Shown piece by piece: positions 8,480 to 17,325 of a DNA stretch of 64,000 nucleotides. Below the pieces are notes generated by a model. That model saw only the letters and a list, made by a program, of their open reading frames with translations. It was not told where the DNA came from and did no database searches. The position numbers were made by a program, and so were the translations under genes. Source of the DNA: Methylosinus sp. PW1 (lineage in GTDB: Bacteria; Pseudomonadota; Alphaproteobacteria; Rhizobiales; Beijerinckiaceae). Positions within the stretch are counted from its first letter, which is position 1, and each line of letters starts with the position of its first letter. The stretch is from contig NZ_JQNK01000009.1 of assembly GCF_000745215.1 (NCBI RefSeq), positions 744,001 through 808,000 on the forward strand. Reading direction: 5' to 3'.

Positions 8480-9301
8480 GTGTCGCAGGGACTTCCCGTC
8501 GTGATCGAGCGGCCGATGACGGAGGCCGACCGCGCCGCCCTGCAAGCGGCCGTCGAAATTCTGGAGCGCGAGAGCTTCGCCCAGCGGCTCACCGCGCTCG
8601 CCGGACGGCAGATCGGCTTCGCCGGCCGCATCATTCCCACAGCCTTGCAGGAAGTGGCAGCGAGCGCGACCCGCCGCGGCATCAAATCGGCCCTGCGCGT
8701 CGCCATCTCGAGCCTCGATCCCGCCGCCCCGGCGCGCGACGCCTCGCGGCTGCATCTACGCCTCGCCGCGGCGAGCGGCGCGATCGGCGGCGCCATCGGC
8801 CTCGCCAGCCTGCCGATCGAGCTGCCGGTCTCCACCGTCATCATGCTGCGTTCGATCGCCGACATCGCCCGCAGCGAGGGCGAGGACCTCGCCGCCCCGG
8901 AGGCGACGATCGCCTGTCTCCAGGTCTTCGCGCTCGGCGGCCATGCGGAGGAAGGCAATCTCCTCGAGGGCGGCTATCTCGCCATTCGCGGCCTGCTCGC
9001 CAAAACGGTGAGCGACGCCGCGCATTATGTCGCCGCGACCGCCGTCGCCGACGAGACGGCGCCCGTGCTGGCGCGGCTCATCGCGCAAATTTCGACGCGC
9101 TTCGGAGTCGTCGTCTCGCAAAAGGCGGCGGCGCAGGCGACGCCCATTCTCGGCGCTCTGGGCGGCGCGGCGGTCAATATCGCCTTCACACGGCATTTCC
9201 AATCGCTGGCGCGCGGACACTTCACCGTGCGGCGATTGGAGCGCGCCTATGGCCGCGAGATCGTCTTTGGCGAATATGCGCGCATCGCGGGGCGCGCGTG
9301 A
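8480..9301 (+). CDS. EcsC family protein
   Basis: A 273-residue protein matching the EcsC family: an N-terminal helical stretch, a Gly/Ala-rich segment (RLAAASGAIGGAIGLASLPIELPVSTVIMLRSIADIAR) and the downstream ALGGAAVNIAFTRHFQSLARGHFTVRRLER region that is characteristic. EcsC-type proteins are membrane-associated and were named after the third gene of the Bacillus ecs exporter operon, but their biochemical role is unknown. The start is a GTG with GGAGAGG about 10 bases upstream. It stands alone, facing the O-acetylation pair convergently. Confidence 0.82.
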   Translation: MSQGLPVVIERPMTEADRAALQAAVEILERESFAQRLTALAGRQIGFAGRIIPTALQEVAASATRRGIKSALRVAISSLDPAAPARDASRLHLRLAAASGAIGGAIGLASLPIELPVSTVIMLRSIADIARSEGEDLAAPEATIACLQVFALGGHAEEGNLLEGGYLAIRGLLAKTVSDAAHYVAATAVADETAPVLARLIAQISTRFGVVVSQKAAAQATPILGALGGAAVNIAFTRHFQSLARGHFTVRRLERAYGREIVFGEYARIAGRA

Positions 9302-9310
9302 GGAGCTGAT

Positions 9311-9367
9311 AGCGAGTAGCGAATAGCGAGTAGAGCTTCTTACTATTCGTTACTCTCTATTCGCTAC
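9311..9367. repeat. Short palindromic repeat built from AGTAGCGAATAG units
   Basis: The motif GTAGCGAATAG at 9316-9326 is repeated as its exact reverse complement at 9357-9367, and further degenerate copies of the same motif fill the space between. The element sits between convergent genes (EcsC + and AlgJ-like -) and includes the latter's stop codon. It can form a hairpin and may act as a bidirectional terminator. Confidence 0.6.
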
Positions 9368-10581
9368 TTGGCCACCTCCGCCGGGTGCAGCGCGCGCCAG
9401 AGATTTTCCACCTGGCTCAGCGTGCCGATATTGGCCTCGTTCTCCTCGAGCAGAATAGCGTCGGCCTCTTCCGCGCTGGCGCGCAGCTCAGCGAGATCGG
9501 CCGGCCGCCGCTCGCCATTGCCGGTCTCGCCGGGCGCGGTGTGATAGCGCACGAGATCGAAGTCGTCATTGGCGAGCCGCATGGAGAACCAATAATCGAT
9601 CTGCGGCGGACACGGCGCCTGCGCGAGAGAAACAATGATCTCGCGCACGAAGCTGCCGCCGAGCGCGAGCAGCTTTGGCGTGCGCGCACATTGGGCTTTC
9701 GCATCGGGCGCGCGCAGAATGGTCGCCACTGGATAATGCGGATCGGGCCAGAGAAGATTGAGCAGATCGAGCAGATCGCGATCCGTTCCCATGGCGACAT
9801 TGTCGCGGCGCCAATCGAAATCGAAGAGGCCGAGGCCCGCCTCCTCGCCGATGAGACGCGTCGCCTCGCGCGTCGCCAGCGCAGCGCCGAGCAGATTCCA
9901 ATGCGTGCCGCCGCGCGGAAAGAAATCGATGTCGAAATCCTTTTTGCGCGCCTCGAGCAGCGCCGGCGAATCGACGAAGCGCAACCCGCGCGCCTCTAGC
10001 GCTGCGCGATAGGGCGCGAGCTTGTCGATCGTTCCGCGCGCCTGCGCCGGGCATTTCATCCCGGCGGGAAAATATTGCGGATATTGCGAGGCCTTGGACG
10101 GCGAGATCACATAGGCGAAGCCTTTTCCGCGCGCATGGGCGGCGGCCTCATTCTCGGCGACGCGCTGCGCCCAGCGCGCCAACGTCGTCTCGCTCGGCGG
10201 CGCGCCGCGCCGGCAGAATTCATCGATATAGAAACGCTCGAACAATTGCGCGTCGCGCCCGATGACGAGGCCGCTCGCGCCGGAGGCGCCGAACAGCGAA
10301 TAGAGCAGCTGATTGCGCGCGCGCACCGCAAAGGGAAACACCGGCAACGATTGCGCGAGATTGTCGGAGAAGCTCTTCTGCGTCTCGCCGGAGAGGATTT
10401 TCTCGAGCGAAACCTGCGTCGGCGCCGGCTTGGCGACGCCGGCGAGCGGATTTGCGCTGCGCAGCCGCAATTTCGGATAGTCGCGCTCGACTGCGTAATT
10501 CCACAGGCTCGCGAGAAAGAAGAACAGGACGGCGCCGGCGGCGGCGTAGAGGGGCCAGCGATGCAGGAGCGTGCGGCGCAT
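9364..10581 (-). CDS. AlgJ/AlgX-like SGNH O-acetyltransferase component
   Basis: A 405-residue protein with one N-terminal membrane anchor (residues 9-29) and a large periplasmic domain of the alginate O-acetyltransferase AlgX/AlgJ type. Visible landmarks are GLVIGRDAQLFE (family entry motif), FFPRGGTHWNLLG (catalytic Thr-His region) and LLALGGSFVREI (the block carrying the nucleophilic Ser). With the MBOAT partner three bases upstream it should transfer acetyl groups, delivered across the membrane, to an extracellular polysaccharide. The polysaccharide itself is not encoded nearby. Confidence 0.82.
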   Translation of the reverse strand: MRRTLLHRWPLYAAAGAVLFFFLASLWNYAVERDYPKLRLRSANPLAGVAKPAPTQVSLEKILSGETQKSFSDNLAQSLPVFPFAVRARNQLLYSLFGASGASGLVIGRDAQLFERFYIDEFCRRGAPPSETTLARWAQRVAENEAAAHARGKGFAYVISPSKASQYPQYFPAGMKCPAQARGTIDKLAPYRAALEARGLRFVDSPALLEARKKDFDIDFFPRGGTHWNLLGAALATREATRLIGEEAGLGLFDFDWRRDNVAMGTDRDLLDLLNLLWPDPHYPVATILRAPDAKAQCARTPKLLALGGSFVREIIVSLAQAPCPPQIDYWFSMRLANDDFDLVRYHTAPGETGNGERRPADLAELRASAEEADAILLEENEANIGTLSQVENLWRALHPAEVAK

Positions 10582-10584
10582 CGT

Positions 10585-12012
10585 TCAGAACCGGAAATAG
10601 ATGAAGGGCTTGAACGGATCGGCGAGGCCCTTGCCGACGGCGCAGACGAAGAGCAGCGCCAGAACAGCGTTGAGCGCGAAGGCGTGACGCTGCGCCAGCA
10701 GGCTCGAGGAGAGCCTGTCGCCGAAGGAGAGATAGAGCCGCTGCGAAAGACAGATCGCCGCCGCAATGGCGAGCGCGACGAAGTGATAGGCGGGAATAGC
10801 GACCGGCTCGGCGCCGTCCGCGAAAGGCCGCGCCATTGCGAGATAGAAGGCGCCCGCCTGCTCCAGCGACGAAGCGCGAAACACGGTCCAGCCGATCGTC
10901 ACGACGATGAAAGTGAGGAGATTGGCGAGGAAGACCGGGCGGCGCTTCAGCCAATCGAGCAGGAACAGCCGATCGAGCACCAGGAAGAGGCCATTATAGG
11001 CGCCCCAGGCGACATAGGTCCAAGCTGCGCCGTGCCACAGGCCCGAGGCGAGGAAGCAGAGCCAGAGATTGACCTGCGTGCGCGTTTCGCCGCGCCGATT
11101 GCCGCCGAGCGGAATGTAGAGATAGTCGCGGATCCAGGAGGTGAGCGACATGTGCCAACGGCGCCAGAATTCGGTGACGCTCGCCGCCACATAGGGCATG
11201 TCGAAATTCTCCTGCAGACGAAAGCCGAACATGCGCGCGAGGCCGATCGCCATGTCGGAATAGCCGGAGAAATCGAAATAGATTTGGAAGGTGAAGAACA
11301 GCACGCCCGCCCATGCGTCGAGAAAGCCGATGCGCGACGCCTCTTGCGAGAAGACGAGATCGGCGCCGCCGGCGAGCGTGTCGGCGATGAGCAGCTTCTT
11401 GCCGACGCCGAGCATGAAGCGCGCGAAACCTTCCGTGAAATCCTCGCTGGTCGCATGGCGGAAACGCGCCAATTGCTCGGCGATATCGTGATATTTCACG
11501 ATCGGCCCGGCGAGCAGCTTGGGGAAGAAGAACACATAGAAAGCGTAGAGCGAGAGGCTCTGCGCCGGTTTGGTCACGCCGCGATGCACGTCGACGAGAA
11601 AGGTGATCTTCTCGAAGACGATGAAGGAGACGCCGATCGGCAGCGCGATCGAGGCGAAGGCGAGCCCCGGCATTGTGAGCGCGCGCAAGATCACGTCGAG
11701 ATTGGCGACGAGAAAGCCCGCATATTTGAAATAGACGAGCAGGCCGAGATTGGCGGAGACGCCGAGCGCGAGCCAGAGCTTGCGCGATTTATCGTCCGGC
11801 GGAAGCGCGGCTATGCGGCGCGCGATGAAGACATCGGCGAAGGCCGATGCAAGCACGACGAAGACGAAGAGCGGCTCGCTCCAGGCGTAGAAGAACAGGC
11901 TCGCCGCGAGCAGAATGGCGAGACGCGCGCCGCGATTGCCGCCGACGAGCAGATAGAGGCCATAGACCGCGGGCGCGAAGAGAAACAGGAACAGCGGTTC
12001 GTAAAAGAGCAT
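10585..12012 (-). CDS. MBOAT family O-acyltransferase (AlgI-like)
   Basis: A 475-residue polytopic membrane protein of the AlgI/DltB class, starting MLFYEPLFLFLF. It contains the conserved block EFWRRWHMSLTSWIRDYLYIPLGG and the catalytic His in ASGLWHGAAWTYVAWGAYNG. AlgI-like proteins move acetyl groups from the cytoplasm to the periplasm for a partner esterase-fold transferase, here the AlgJ/AlgX-like protein encoded three bases downstream. The ATG at 12012 matches the family start; an in-frame extension to 12078 adds a non-family Arg/Thr-rich leader. Confidence 0.92.
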   Translation of the reverse strand: MLFYEPLFLFLFAPAVYGLYLLVGGNRGARLAILLAASLFFYAWSEPLFVFVVLASAFADVFIARRIAALPPDDKSRKLWLALGVSANLGLLVYFKYAGFLVANLDVILRALTMPGLAFASIALPIGVSFIVFEKITFLVDVHRGVTKPAQSLSLYAFYVFFFPKLLAGPIVKYHDIAEQLARFRHATSEDFTEGFARFMLGVGKKLLIADTLAGGADLVFSQEASRIGFLDAWAGVLFFTFQIYFDFSGYSDMAIGLARMFGFRLQENFDMPYVAASVTEFWRRWHMSLTSWIRDYLYIPLGGNRRGETRTQVNLWLCFLASGLWHGAAWTYVAWGAYNGLFLVLDRLFLLDWLKRRPVFLANLLTFIVVTIGWTVFRASSLEQAGAFYLAMARPFADGAEPVAIPAYHFVALAIAAAICLSQRLYLSFGDRLSSSLLAQRHAFALNAVLALLFVCAVGKGLADPFKPFIYFRF

Positions 12013-12188
12013 CCTCTCGTCCGCGGTCCTTTCCCTCGTGGAGGTCTGCGTCTTAGCAGAGTGGCGGGGCGCGAACAATCGGCGGCGCAGGCTTCGGCTC
12101 GCGAGCGAAAGCGCGGCGGGAGCGCCTGCTGGCGCATCGCCCGCGGGGCGCTATCTGCCTCCGCGACGCTCGCCCACCGGAGGCCGGG

Positions 12189-12815
12189 ATGGATCTCGAC
12201 TATCTCGTCTCGGCCTTTGTGACGCTGCTCGTCGTCGTGGAGCCGCTCGGCCTCGCGCCGGTCTTCGTCGCCGCGACATCGGGGCTGGAGGCGCGGACCA
12301 AGCGCATCATCGCCTTTCGCGCCAGCGTCTATGCGCTCGCGATTCTGGCGGGCTCGGCGCTGATCGGCCAGAGGCTGCTCGCGGCGATGGGCATCTCCAT
12401 TCCGGCCTTTCGCATCGCCGGGGGATTTCTGCTCTTCTCCATCGCCTCGGAAATGGTGTTCGGCGTGCGCATACAGCGCGACTCCAAGGCGGCGGAAAAA
12501 GCGCTCGCCGAGCATGTGCACAACATCGCCGCCTATCCGCTGGCCATTCCGCTGATGGCCGGCCCCGGCGCCATCACCGCGACCGTGCTGCTCGCCGGCG
12601 ACGCGCATGGCGATGTGCCGCTCATCGCGAGCCTGCTCGCGGTAATCGCCGCGATAATGGCGATTTGTCTGGTCTTCTGCCTGATCGCGGGAGAGGTGGC
12701 GCAATTCTTCGGCACGGCGGCCAATGTCGTGCTGACGCGATTGCTGGGCGTGCTGCTCGCCGCCCTCGCCGTGCAATTCGTCGCCGATGGCGCGCGGGCG
12801 TTTCTGCAAGGGTGA
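12189..12815 (+). CDS. MarC family integral membrane protein
   Basis: A 208-residue protein with about six membrane segments, matching MarC/UPF0056: the opening segment FVTLLVVVEPLGLAPVFVAAT, the paired motif AFRIAGGFLLFSIASEMVFG and the second half repeat YPLAIPLMAGPGAITATVLL. The two-fold repeat of P-x-x-x-P and GPGAI is typical. MarC proteins resemble small-molecule transporters, but no substrate has been established; the old link to multiple antibiotic resistance is not supported for the family. Confidence 0.9.
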   Translation: MDLDYLVSAFVTLLVVVEPLGLAPVFVAATSGLEARTKRIIAFRASVYALAILAGSALIGQRLLAAMGISIPAFRIAGGFLLFSIASEMVFGVRIQRDSKAAEKALAEHVHNIAAYPLAIPLMAGPGAITATVLLAGDAHGDVPLIASLLAVIAAIMAICLVFCLIAGEVAQFFGTAANVVLTRLLGVLLAALAVQFVADGARAFLQG

Positions 12816-12817
12816 GC

Positions 12818-12847
12818 GGCGACGCGATCTCGCGGGATCGTGTCGCC
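12818..12847. terminator. Hairpin between convergent marC-like and cytochrome c1 genes
   Basis: The arms GGCGACGCGATC (12818-12829) and GATCGTGTCGCC (12836-12847) pair over 12 bp with a single G-T wobble. It lies between the ends of the MarC (+) and cytochrome c1 (-) genes. No T-run is visible, so termination could be weak or serve both strands. Confidence 0.5.
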
Positions 12848-12855
12848 ACGTCGCG

Positions 12856-13692
12856 TCAGTGGTGGACGTTCGCCCAGATCTTGCGCTTGGTGAAATAGAC
12901 CAGGAAGGACAGCACGATCAGGAAGCCGACGACCTTCAAGCCGATCGACTTGCGCTCCTCGAGATGCGGCTCGGCGGCCCACATCAGGAAAGCGCTGACA
13001 TCCTTCGCATATTGGGCCGCCGTCTGCGGCGTTCCATCGTCATAGGTCACGGCGCCGTCCGAGAGTGGCGGCGGCATGCCGGTGCGGCGGCCGGGCATGT
13101 AGAGGTTGTAATATTGGCCGGGCGCCAGCTCGACGCCCTGCGGCGCATCCACATAGCCGGTGAGCAGAGCGACGATATAATCGACGCCATGCTCCTGATA
13201 GGAGAAGCCGGGCAAAGCGTCGGCGAGGAACAGCGGGAAGCCGCGCGAATAGCCGCGCGCCTTGGCGAGAACCGACATGTCCGGCGGATAGGCGCCGTTG
13301 AGCGCCGCCCGCGCCGCCTGCTCATTGGGGAAGGGCGGCGGCACGCGGTCGCTGAGCCGGCCGGGACGCTCGAAATAATCGCCGGCGTCGTTGGGGCCGT
13401 CCTTGATCTTATAGCTCTCGGCCAGCGCCTTGGCCTCCGCCTCGGAGATCTCCGGCCCGCCCTTCTCGGCGAAATTGCGGAAGGCGAGGCGCGAGATCGA
13501 GTGGCAGCTCGAGCAGACCTCCCTATAGACCTTGTAGCCACGGCGCAGCTGCGCATTGTCGTAATGGCCGAAGGCGCCGGCGAAGCTCCATTCCTGCCGC
13601 GGCGGCTTGGGCTGCGAATGCGCGCCGCCCTCCTCGGCCACAGCGACGCCCGCCGCGCCGGCGAGGGCCGCCGCCATAATGATCGATTTCAT
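12856..13692 (-). CDS. petC: Cytochrome c1 of the bc1 complex
   Basis: Haem c subunit of ubiquinol-cytochrome c reductase; passes electrons from the Rieske protein to a soluble or membrane cytochrome c. The protein of about 278 residues has a signal peptide (MKSIIMAAALAGAAGVAVA), the haem-binding CSSCH, the family segment RLAFRNFAE, the methionine ligand region (MPPPLSDGAVTYDDGTP) and a C-terminal anchor helix (KVVGFLIVLSFLVYF). It is the last gene of the Rieske-cytochrome b-c1 operon. The start at 13692 gives a clean signal peptide; an ATG at 13722, inside the cytochrome b stop region, is possible. Confidence 0.94.
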   Translation of the reverse strand: MKSIIMAAALAGAAGVAVAEEGGAHSQPKPPRQEWSFAGAFGHYDNAQLRRGYKVYREVCSSCHSISRLAFRNFAEKGGPEISEAEAKALAESYKIKDGPNDAGDYFERPGRLSDRVPPPFPNEQAARAALNGAYPPDMSVLAKARGYSRGFPLFLADALPGFSYQEHGVDYIVALLTGYVDAPQGVELAPGQYYNLYMPGRRTGMPPPLSDGAVTYDDGTPQTAAQYAKDVSAFLMWAAEPHLEERKSIGLKVVGFLIVLSFLVYFTKRKIWANVHH

Positions 13693-13714
13693 GATCGATG
13701 CTCTCTGTCGCGCG

Positions 13715-14962
13715 TCACGCATGGGGCTTCTCCTCCGTGGCGGCCTCGCCGAGGGAAGCGGCGATCGACCGCGGCTCCGGCAGGGTCTGCTCATATTTGC
13801 CGAGCAGCGGCAGCACGACGAGGAAGTGCAGGAAGTAATAGGCCATCAATATGCGGGCGGCGATGAGATAGACGCCCTCCGCCGGCTGCGCGCCGAGATA
13901 GCCGAGGCCGACCGCGACGAAGACGAAGACCCAGTAGAACTTCTTGAAGGCCGGACGATAGACGCCCGAGCGCACCTTCGATGTGTCGAGCCAGGGCAGC
14001 GCCGCCACGATGAGGATGGAGGAAAAGAGCGCGATGACGCCCACGAGCTTGTTGGGGATGGCGCGCAGGATCGCGTAGAAGGGCAGGAAATACCACTCCG
14101 GCACGATATGCGGCGGCGTCACCAGCGGATTGGCCTCGATGTAATTATCGGGATGGCCCGTGTAATTCGGCACGAAGAAGGTGAGCCAGGCGAAGAGCCC
14201 GACGAAGACCACGAGGCCGACGGCGTCCTTCAGCGTCGCATAGGGCGTGAAGGGCACGGTCTCCTTCTTTATGTCCTTCACCTCGACGCCGGTCGGATTG
14301 TTCTGCCCCGTCACATGCAGCGCCCAGACATGCAGGCCGACGATGGCCACGATGACGAAGGGCAGGAGGTAATGCAGCGCGAAGAAGCGGTTGAGCGTGG
14401 CGTTGTCGACCGAATAGCCGCCGAGCAGCCAGGTGGTGATGGAATTGCCCACATAGGGAATGGCGGTGAAGAGGTTGGTGATCACCGTCGCCGCCCAAAA
14501 GGACATCTGGCCCCAGGGCAGCACATAGCCCAGAAAGCCGGTCGCCATCATCAGCATGAAGATCACGACGCCGAGGATCCACAGCACCTCGCGCGGCTCC
14601 TTGTAGGAGCCGTAATACATGCCGCGGAAGATGTGGATATAGACGGCGAGGAAGAACATGGAGGCGCCATTGGCGTGCGCATAGCGCAGCGCCCAGCCCC
14701 AATTCACATCGCGCATTATGTGCTCGATCGAATCGAAGGCGAGCGTCGTCTCCGGCGTGTAATGCATCGCCAGAACGATGCCGGTCACGATCTGCGCGAC
14801 CAGCATGAACGAAAGGATCGCGCCGAAGGTCCAAAGATAGTTGAGATTCTTCGGGACGGGATAGGCGACGAAGGATTCGTGGATGAAGCCGAGGATCGGC
14901 AGGCGCCGCTCGAGCCAGCGCGCAAAGCCGCTCTTCGGCGTGTAAGTCGAATGTCCGGTCAT
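13715..14962 (-). CDS. petB: Cytochrome b of the bc1 complex
   Basis: The 415-residue membrane core of the bc1 complex, oxidising ubiquinol at the Qo site and reducing quinone at Qi with two b haems. Landmarks are the eight transmembrane helices, the haem-ligand histidines in VLAMHYTPE and [19 protein letters not shown], the [17 protein letters not shown] block, and the Qo-site motif [13 protein letters not shown]. At over 400 residues this is the full-length type, not the split b6/subunit IV type. Lies between the Rieske gene (41 bases upstream) and cytochrome c1. Confidence 0.96.
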   Translation of the reverse strand: MTGHSTYTPKSGFARWLERRLPILGFIHESFVAYPVPKNLNYLWTFGAILSFMLVAQIVTGIVLAMHYTPETTLAFDSIEHIMRDVNWGWALRYAHANGASMFFLAVYIHIFRGMYYGSYKEPREVLWILGVVIFMLMMATGFLGYVLPWGQMSFWAATVITNLFTAIPYVGNSITTWLLGGYSVDNATLNRFFALHYLLPFVIVAIVGLHVWALHVTGQNNPTGVEVKDIKKETVPFTPYATLKDAVGLVVFVGLFAWLTFFVPNYTGHPDNYIEANPLVTPPHIVPEWYFLPFYAILRAIPNKLVGVIALFSSILIVAALPWLDTSKVRSGVYRPAFKKFYWVFVFVAVGLGYLGAQPAEGVYLIAARILMAYYFLHFLVVLPLLGKYEQTLPEPRSIAASLGEAATEEKPHA

Positions 14963-15003
14963 GAATGTCGTCTCGGAGGTTGGGACGGCGACGGGGGCCG
15001 CGA

Positions 15004-15522
15004 TCAGCCGATCTTGATCTTGGTGTCGCTCAGGAAGGCGTAATCGGGCACTTCGAGATTGCTCGGAGCCGGACCGCTGCGAATGCGGCCGGAGGTGTCG
15101 TAGGTGGAGCCGTGGCAGGGGCAGAACCAGCCGTGGAACTCGCCCTCATGGCCGGTGGGAATGCAGCCCAAATGCGTGCAGACGCCGACAACGACCAGCC
15201 ACTCCGCTTTTTTCACGCGCGCCGAATCGGCCTGCGGATCGGGGAGCTCGGTCAGCGGGACGTTCTGCGCGGCCTCGATCTCCTGTTTGGTGCGGTGCCG
15301 CACGAAGACGGGCTTGCCGCGCCATTTGACAGTGACGATCTGCCCCTCGGGAATGGCTGCGATGTCGAGCTCCGTCGAGGCCAGCGCCAGCGTCGAAGCG
15401 TCCGGATTCATCTGCGCGATCAACGGCCATACGGCGGCGCCCGCTGCGACCGTCGCCGCCGCTCCCGTGGCGAGGAACAAAATATCCCGGCGGCTCGGCT
15501 CCGCCTTTGTCGCATTGCTCAC
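15004..15522 (-). CDS. petA: Rieske iron-sulfur subunit of the bc1 complex
   Basis: A 172-residue protein with an N-terminal Tat-like targeting anchor (Ser-Arg-Arg-Asp-Ile-Leu-Phe-Leu then a hydrophobic segment) and a C-terminal 2Fe-2S domain with CTHLGCIP and CPCHGSTYD, which supply two Cys and two His ligands. The GTG at 15522 is chosen because AGAGAGG lies nine bases upstream and the resulting length is normal; an open frame runs on to 15744 but its extra N-terminus is not Rieske-like. First gene of the bc1 operon. Confidence 0.93.
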   Translation of the reverse strand: MSNATKAEPSRRDILFLATGAAATVAAGAAVWPLIAQMNPDASTLALASTELDIAAIPEGQIVTVKWRGKPVFVRHRTKQEIEAAQNVPLTELPDPQADSARVKKAEWLVVVGVCTHLGCIPTGHEGEFHGWFCPCHGSTYDTSGRIRSGPAPSNLEVPDYAFLSDTKIKIG

Positions 15523-15833
15523 TTTCTGGAACCTCTCTCGCGAGTTCGACCCTGACCCCTGCCTCGGCAACGCGAATAGAAACAAATCCATCCGCAAAGG
15601 GCGCGCTTGTTTTGAGCAGTTTGGCGTGAGACCGCAAGCGGCCTTCGCGTCGCTGCGACAAATTGCGCGCTTGCCGCCGCCTCGAGGATCAGTGACCCAG
15701 CACGCCGCTCTTGTCCACAAACGGCCCTTGGGAAATTTTGTCAACCGCCGGAAGCGTCGCGCCGGCGGCGTCCCTTGACGCGAGCGCCGGCGGCGGGGCT
15801 CATGCGGGGAGCTCTAAGGAGGCGCGTGAGGAC
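15523..15833. promoter_or_regulatory. Divergent promoter region between the bc1 operon and the LysE gene
   Basis: About 310 bases without a convincing gene. On the minus strand a consensus -35 hexamer TTGACA is present (top-strand 15739-15744), in position to serve the bc1 operon with a long leader, but no good -10 is seen at 17 bases. AGGAGG at about 15816 belongs to the LysE ribosome binding site. Confidence 0.35.
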
Positions 15834-16472
15834 GTGAGCGGCCGTTATCTGGTTTTCGTGGCGACCGTGGTCAGCCTCATCGCGGTTCCGGGGCCGGACA
15901 TGCTCTATGTGCTCGGCCGCGCCCTGGCCTCGGGAGCGCGAGCAGGACGCTTCTCCGCCGCCGGCATAGCCTTCGGCTATGCGCTGCTCACTCTTTTGGT
16001 GGCGGCCGGCTTTCAGCTCGTCTTCGCGGCCTTTCCGGCGCTGTTCCTCGCCCTCAAATATATCGGCGTCGCCTATCTCTCCTGGCTGGCCTTTCGGCTC
16101 ATCCGCTCGGACGGCGGCTTCGGGGCGCTGAGCCGCAGCCGAGAGCGCACGGATTGGGCGGCCTTCTCGGCCGGCGTCGGCACCAGCCTGCTCAACCCCA
16201 AAGGGCTCTTGTTCTATTTCGCGATACTGCCGCAGTTTTTCGACGCCGCGGACGGACCGTTCTGGCGGCATGCGCTCGTCTATGGCTGGACCACGAGCTT
16301 CCTGTGCCTGACGCTCTATTCCGGGCTCGCCCATGCGGCGAGCTATGGCGCACGGCGTTGGACGCCGGAGCCGGCGGCGAGCCGCAATCTCTCGCGTCTC
16401 GCCGGCGTTCTGTTGCTGATGTCGGTGCTGGCCATGCTCGGCGCCGAATGGAGCGGCGCGGCCCTTCATTGA
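15834..16472 (+). CDS. LysE/RhtB family amino acid exporter
   Basis: A 212-residue inner-membrane protein of the LysE/RhtB superfamily, which exports amino acids or derivatives. Features: the entry motif VPGPDMLYVLGRALASGARAG, a second segment YIGVAYLSWLAFRLIRS, and GTSLLNPKGLLFYFAILPQFF, the family hallmark. Five to six hydrophobic helices fit the usual topology. The GTG at 15834 has GGAGG 12 bases upstream. The specific substrate cannot be predicted. Confidence 0.88.
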   Translation: MSGRYLVFVATVVSLIAVPGPDMLYVLGRALASGARAGRFSAAGIAFGYALLTLLVAAGFQLVFAAFPALFLALKYIGVAYLSWLAFRLIRSDGGFGALSRSRERTDWAAFSAGVGTSLLNPKGLLFYFAILPQFFDAADGPFWRHALVYGWTTSFLCLTLYSGLAHAASYGARRWTPEPAASRNLSRLAGVLLLMSVLAMLGAEWSGAALH

Positions 16473-16475
16473 CGC

Positions 16476-16501
16476 GCCCGCGGCCGGGAGAGGCCGCGGG
16501 C
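16476..16501. terminator. GC hairpin between convergent lysE-like and porin genes
   Basis: Arms GCCCGCGGCC (16476-16485) and GGCCGCGGGC (16492-16501) form a perfect 10 bp stem with a six-base loop directly after the LysE stop codon and before the end of the oppositely oriented porin gene. No T-run. Confidence 0.55.
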
Positions 16502-16519
16502 TCGGCGAGGACCGACGCC

Positions 16520-17275
16520 TTATTTGGTCACGATCGGCGCGACCGTGGGAGCGGCAGGCGTCGTGAAGTGATAATTGAGGCCGCCGCGCACGATATGGCC
16601 GGCGCTCTTCACATTGAGCGGCACGGCGCCGAAATTGGTGGAATAGCTGACGCCCGAGTCGGCGAGCTGCGTGTAGAGATATTCGCCCTTCACCGAGATC
16701 TTGTCCGACCAAGCGTATTCGAAGCCGGCGCCCGCGGTCCAGCCGGCGCGAACGGTCGTGCCCGTGGAGAGCTGGCCGAACGTCACGGGAAGACTCGAGG
16801 TGAAGCCGGTGGGAGCGAAATCTGTCCCATAGGCGAAGCCAGCCGTTCCATAAACGATCCATTTCGGCGTGAAGGCATAGCCGGCGCGGCCGCGGAATGT
16901 GCCGAACACGCCCGTATCTGTCGGGCTCGGCGTGTTAAAGCCGCCCGTCTCGGCGTTGATCGCGCCGCGATAGCCGAAATCGGCCTCGAGGCCGAGGACG
17001 ATGGTCGGCGTCCATTGCCAATTATAGCCGAGCGTGCCGCCGCCGACGAAGCCCGCGCCGCGCAGCGGCGTCTCGCGGAAATAGGTGAAGGTCCCCTCGC
17101 CCAGAAGGGCGCCGGCATAGGCGCCGATATAGGCGCCCTGCCAGCTGAAGACCGGCGCCGGCGGCGGGGCCGGCGCCGCTTTGGTCGACGGCAGATCCGC
17201 CGCTGACGCGCCGCCCGCCGAGATCGCCGCCGCGAGGGCGGCGATCAGCCGAAGTTTTTCATTCACAATTCGCAT
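16520..17275 (-). CDS. Outer-membrane beta-barrel protein (Omp25/Omp31-like)
   Basis: A 251-residue protein with a signal peptide ending Ala-Ser-Ala-Ala-Asp-Leu-Pro, a Pro-Ala-rich linker, then the pattern FSWQGAYIGAYAGALLG that starts the small alphaproteobacterial Omp25/Omp31-type barrels. The remainder alternates strands such as VGGGTLGYNWQ, VLGLEADFGYRG, RGRAGYAFTPKWIVYGTAGFAYG, GWTAGAGFEYAWSDKISVKGEYLYTQL and VRGGLNYHF, typical of eight-stranded barrels. The ATG at 17275 follows GAGGAGTGGACC. Such proteins are abundant structural surface proteins. Confidence 0.87.
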   Translation of the reverse strand: MRIVNEKLRLIAALAAAISAGGASAADLPSTKAAPAPPPAPVFSWQGAYIGAYAGALLGEGTFTYFRETPLRGAGFVGGGTLGYNWQWTPTIVLGLEADFGYRGAINAETGGFNTPSPTDTGVFGTFRGRAGYAFTPKWIVYGTAGFAYGTDFAPTGFTSSLPVTFGQLSTGTTVRAGWTAGAGFEYAWSDKISVKGEYLYTQLADSGVSYSTNFGAVPLNVKSAGHIVRGGLNYHFTTPAAPTVAPIVTK

Positions 17276-17325
17276 GGTCCACTCCTCGAACTCTCCTCGC
17301 CGCACGACGAGGAGAAACATGAACG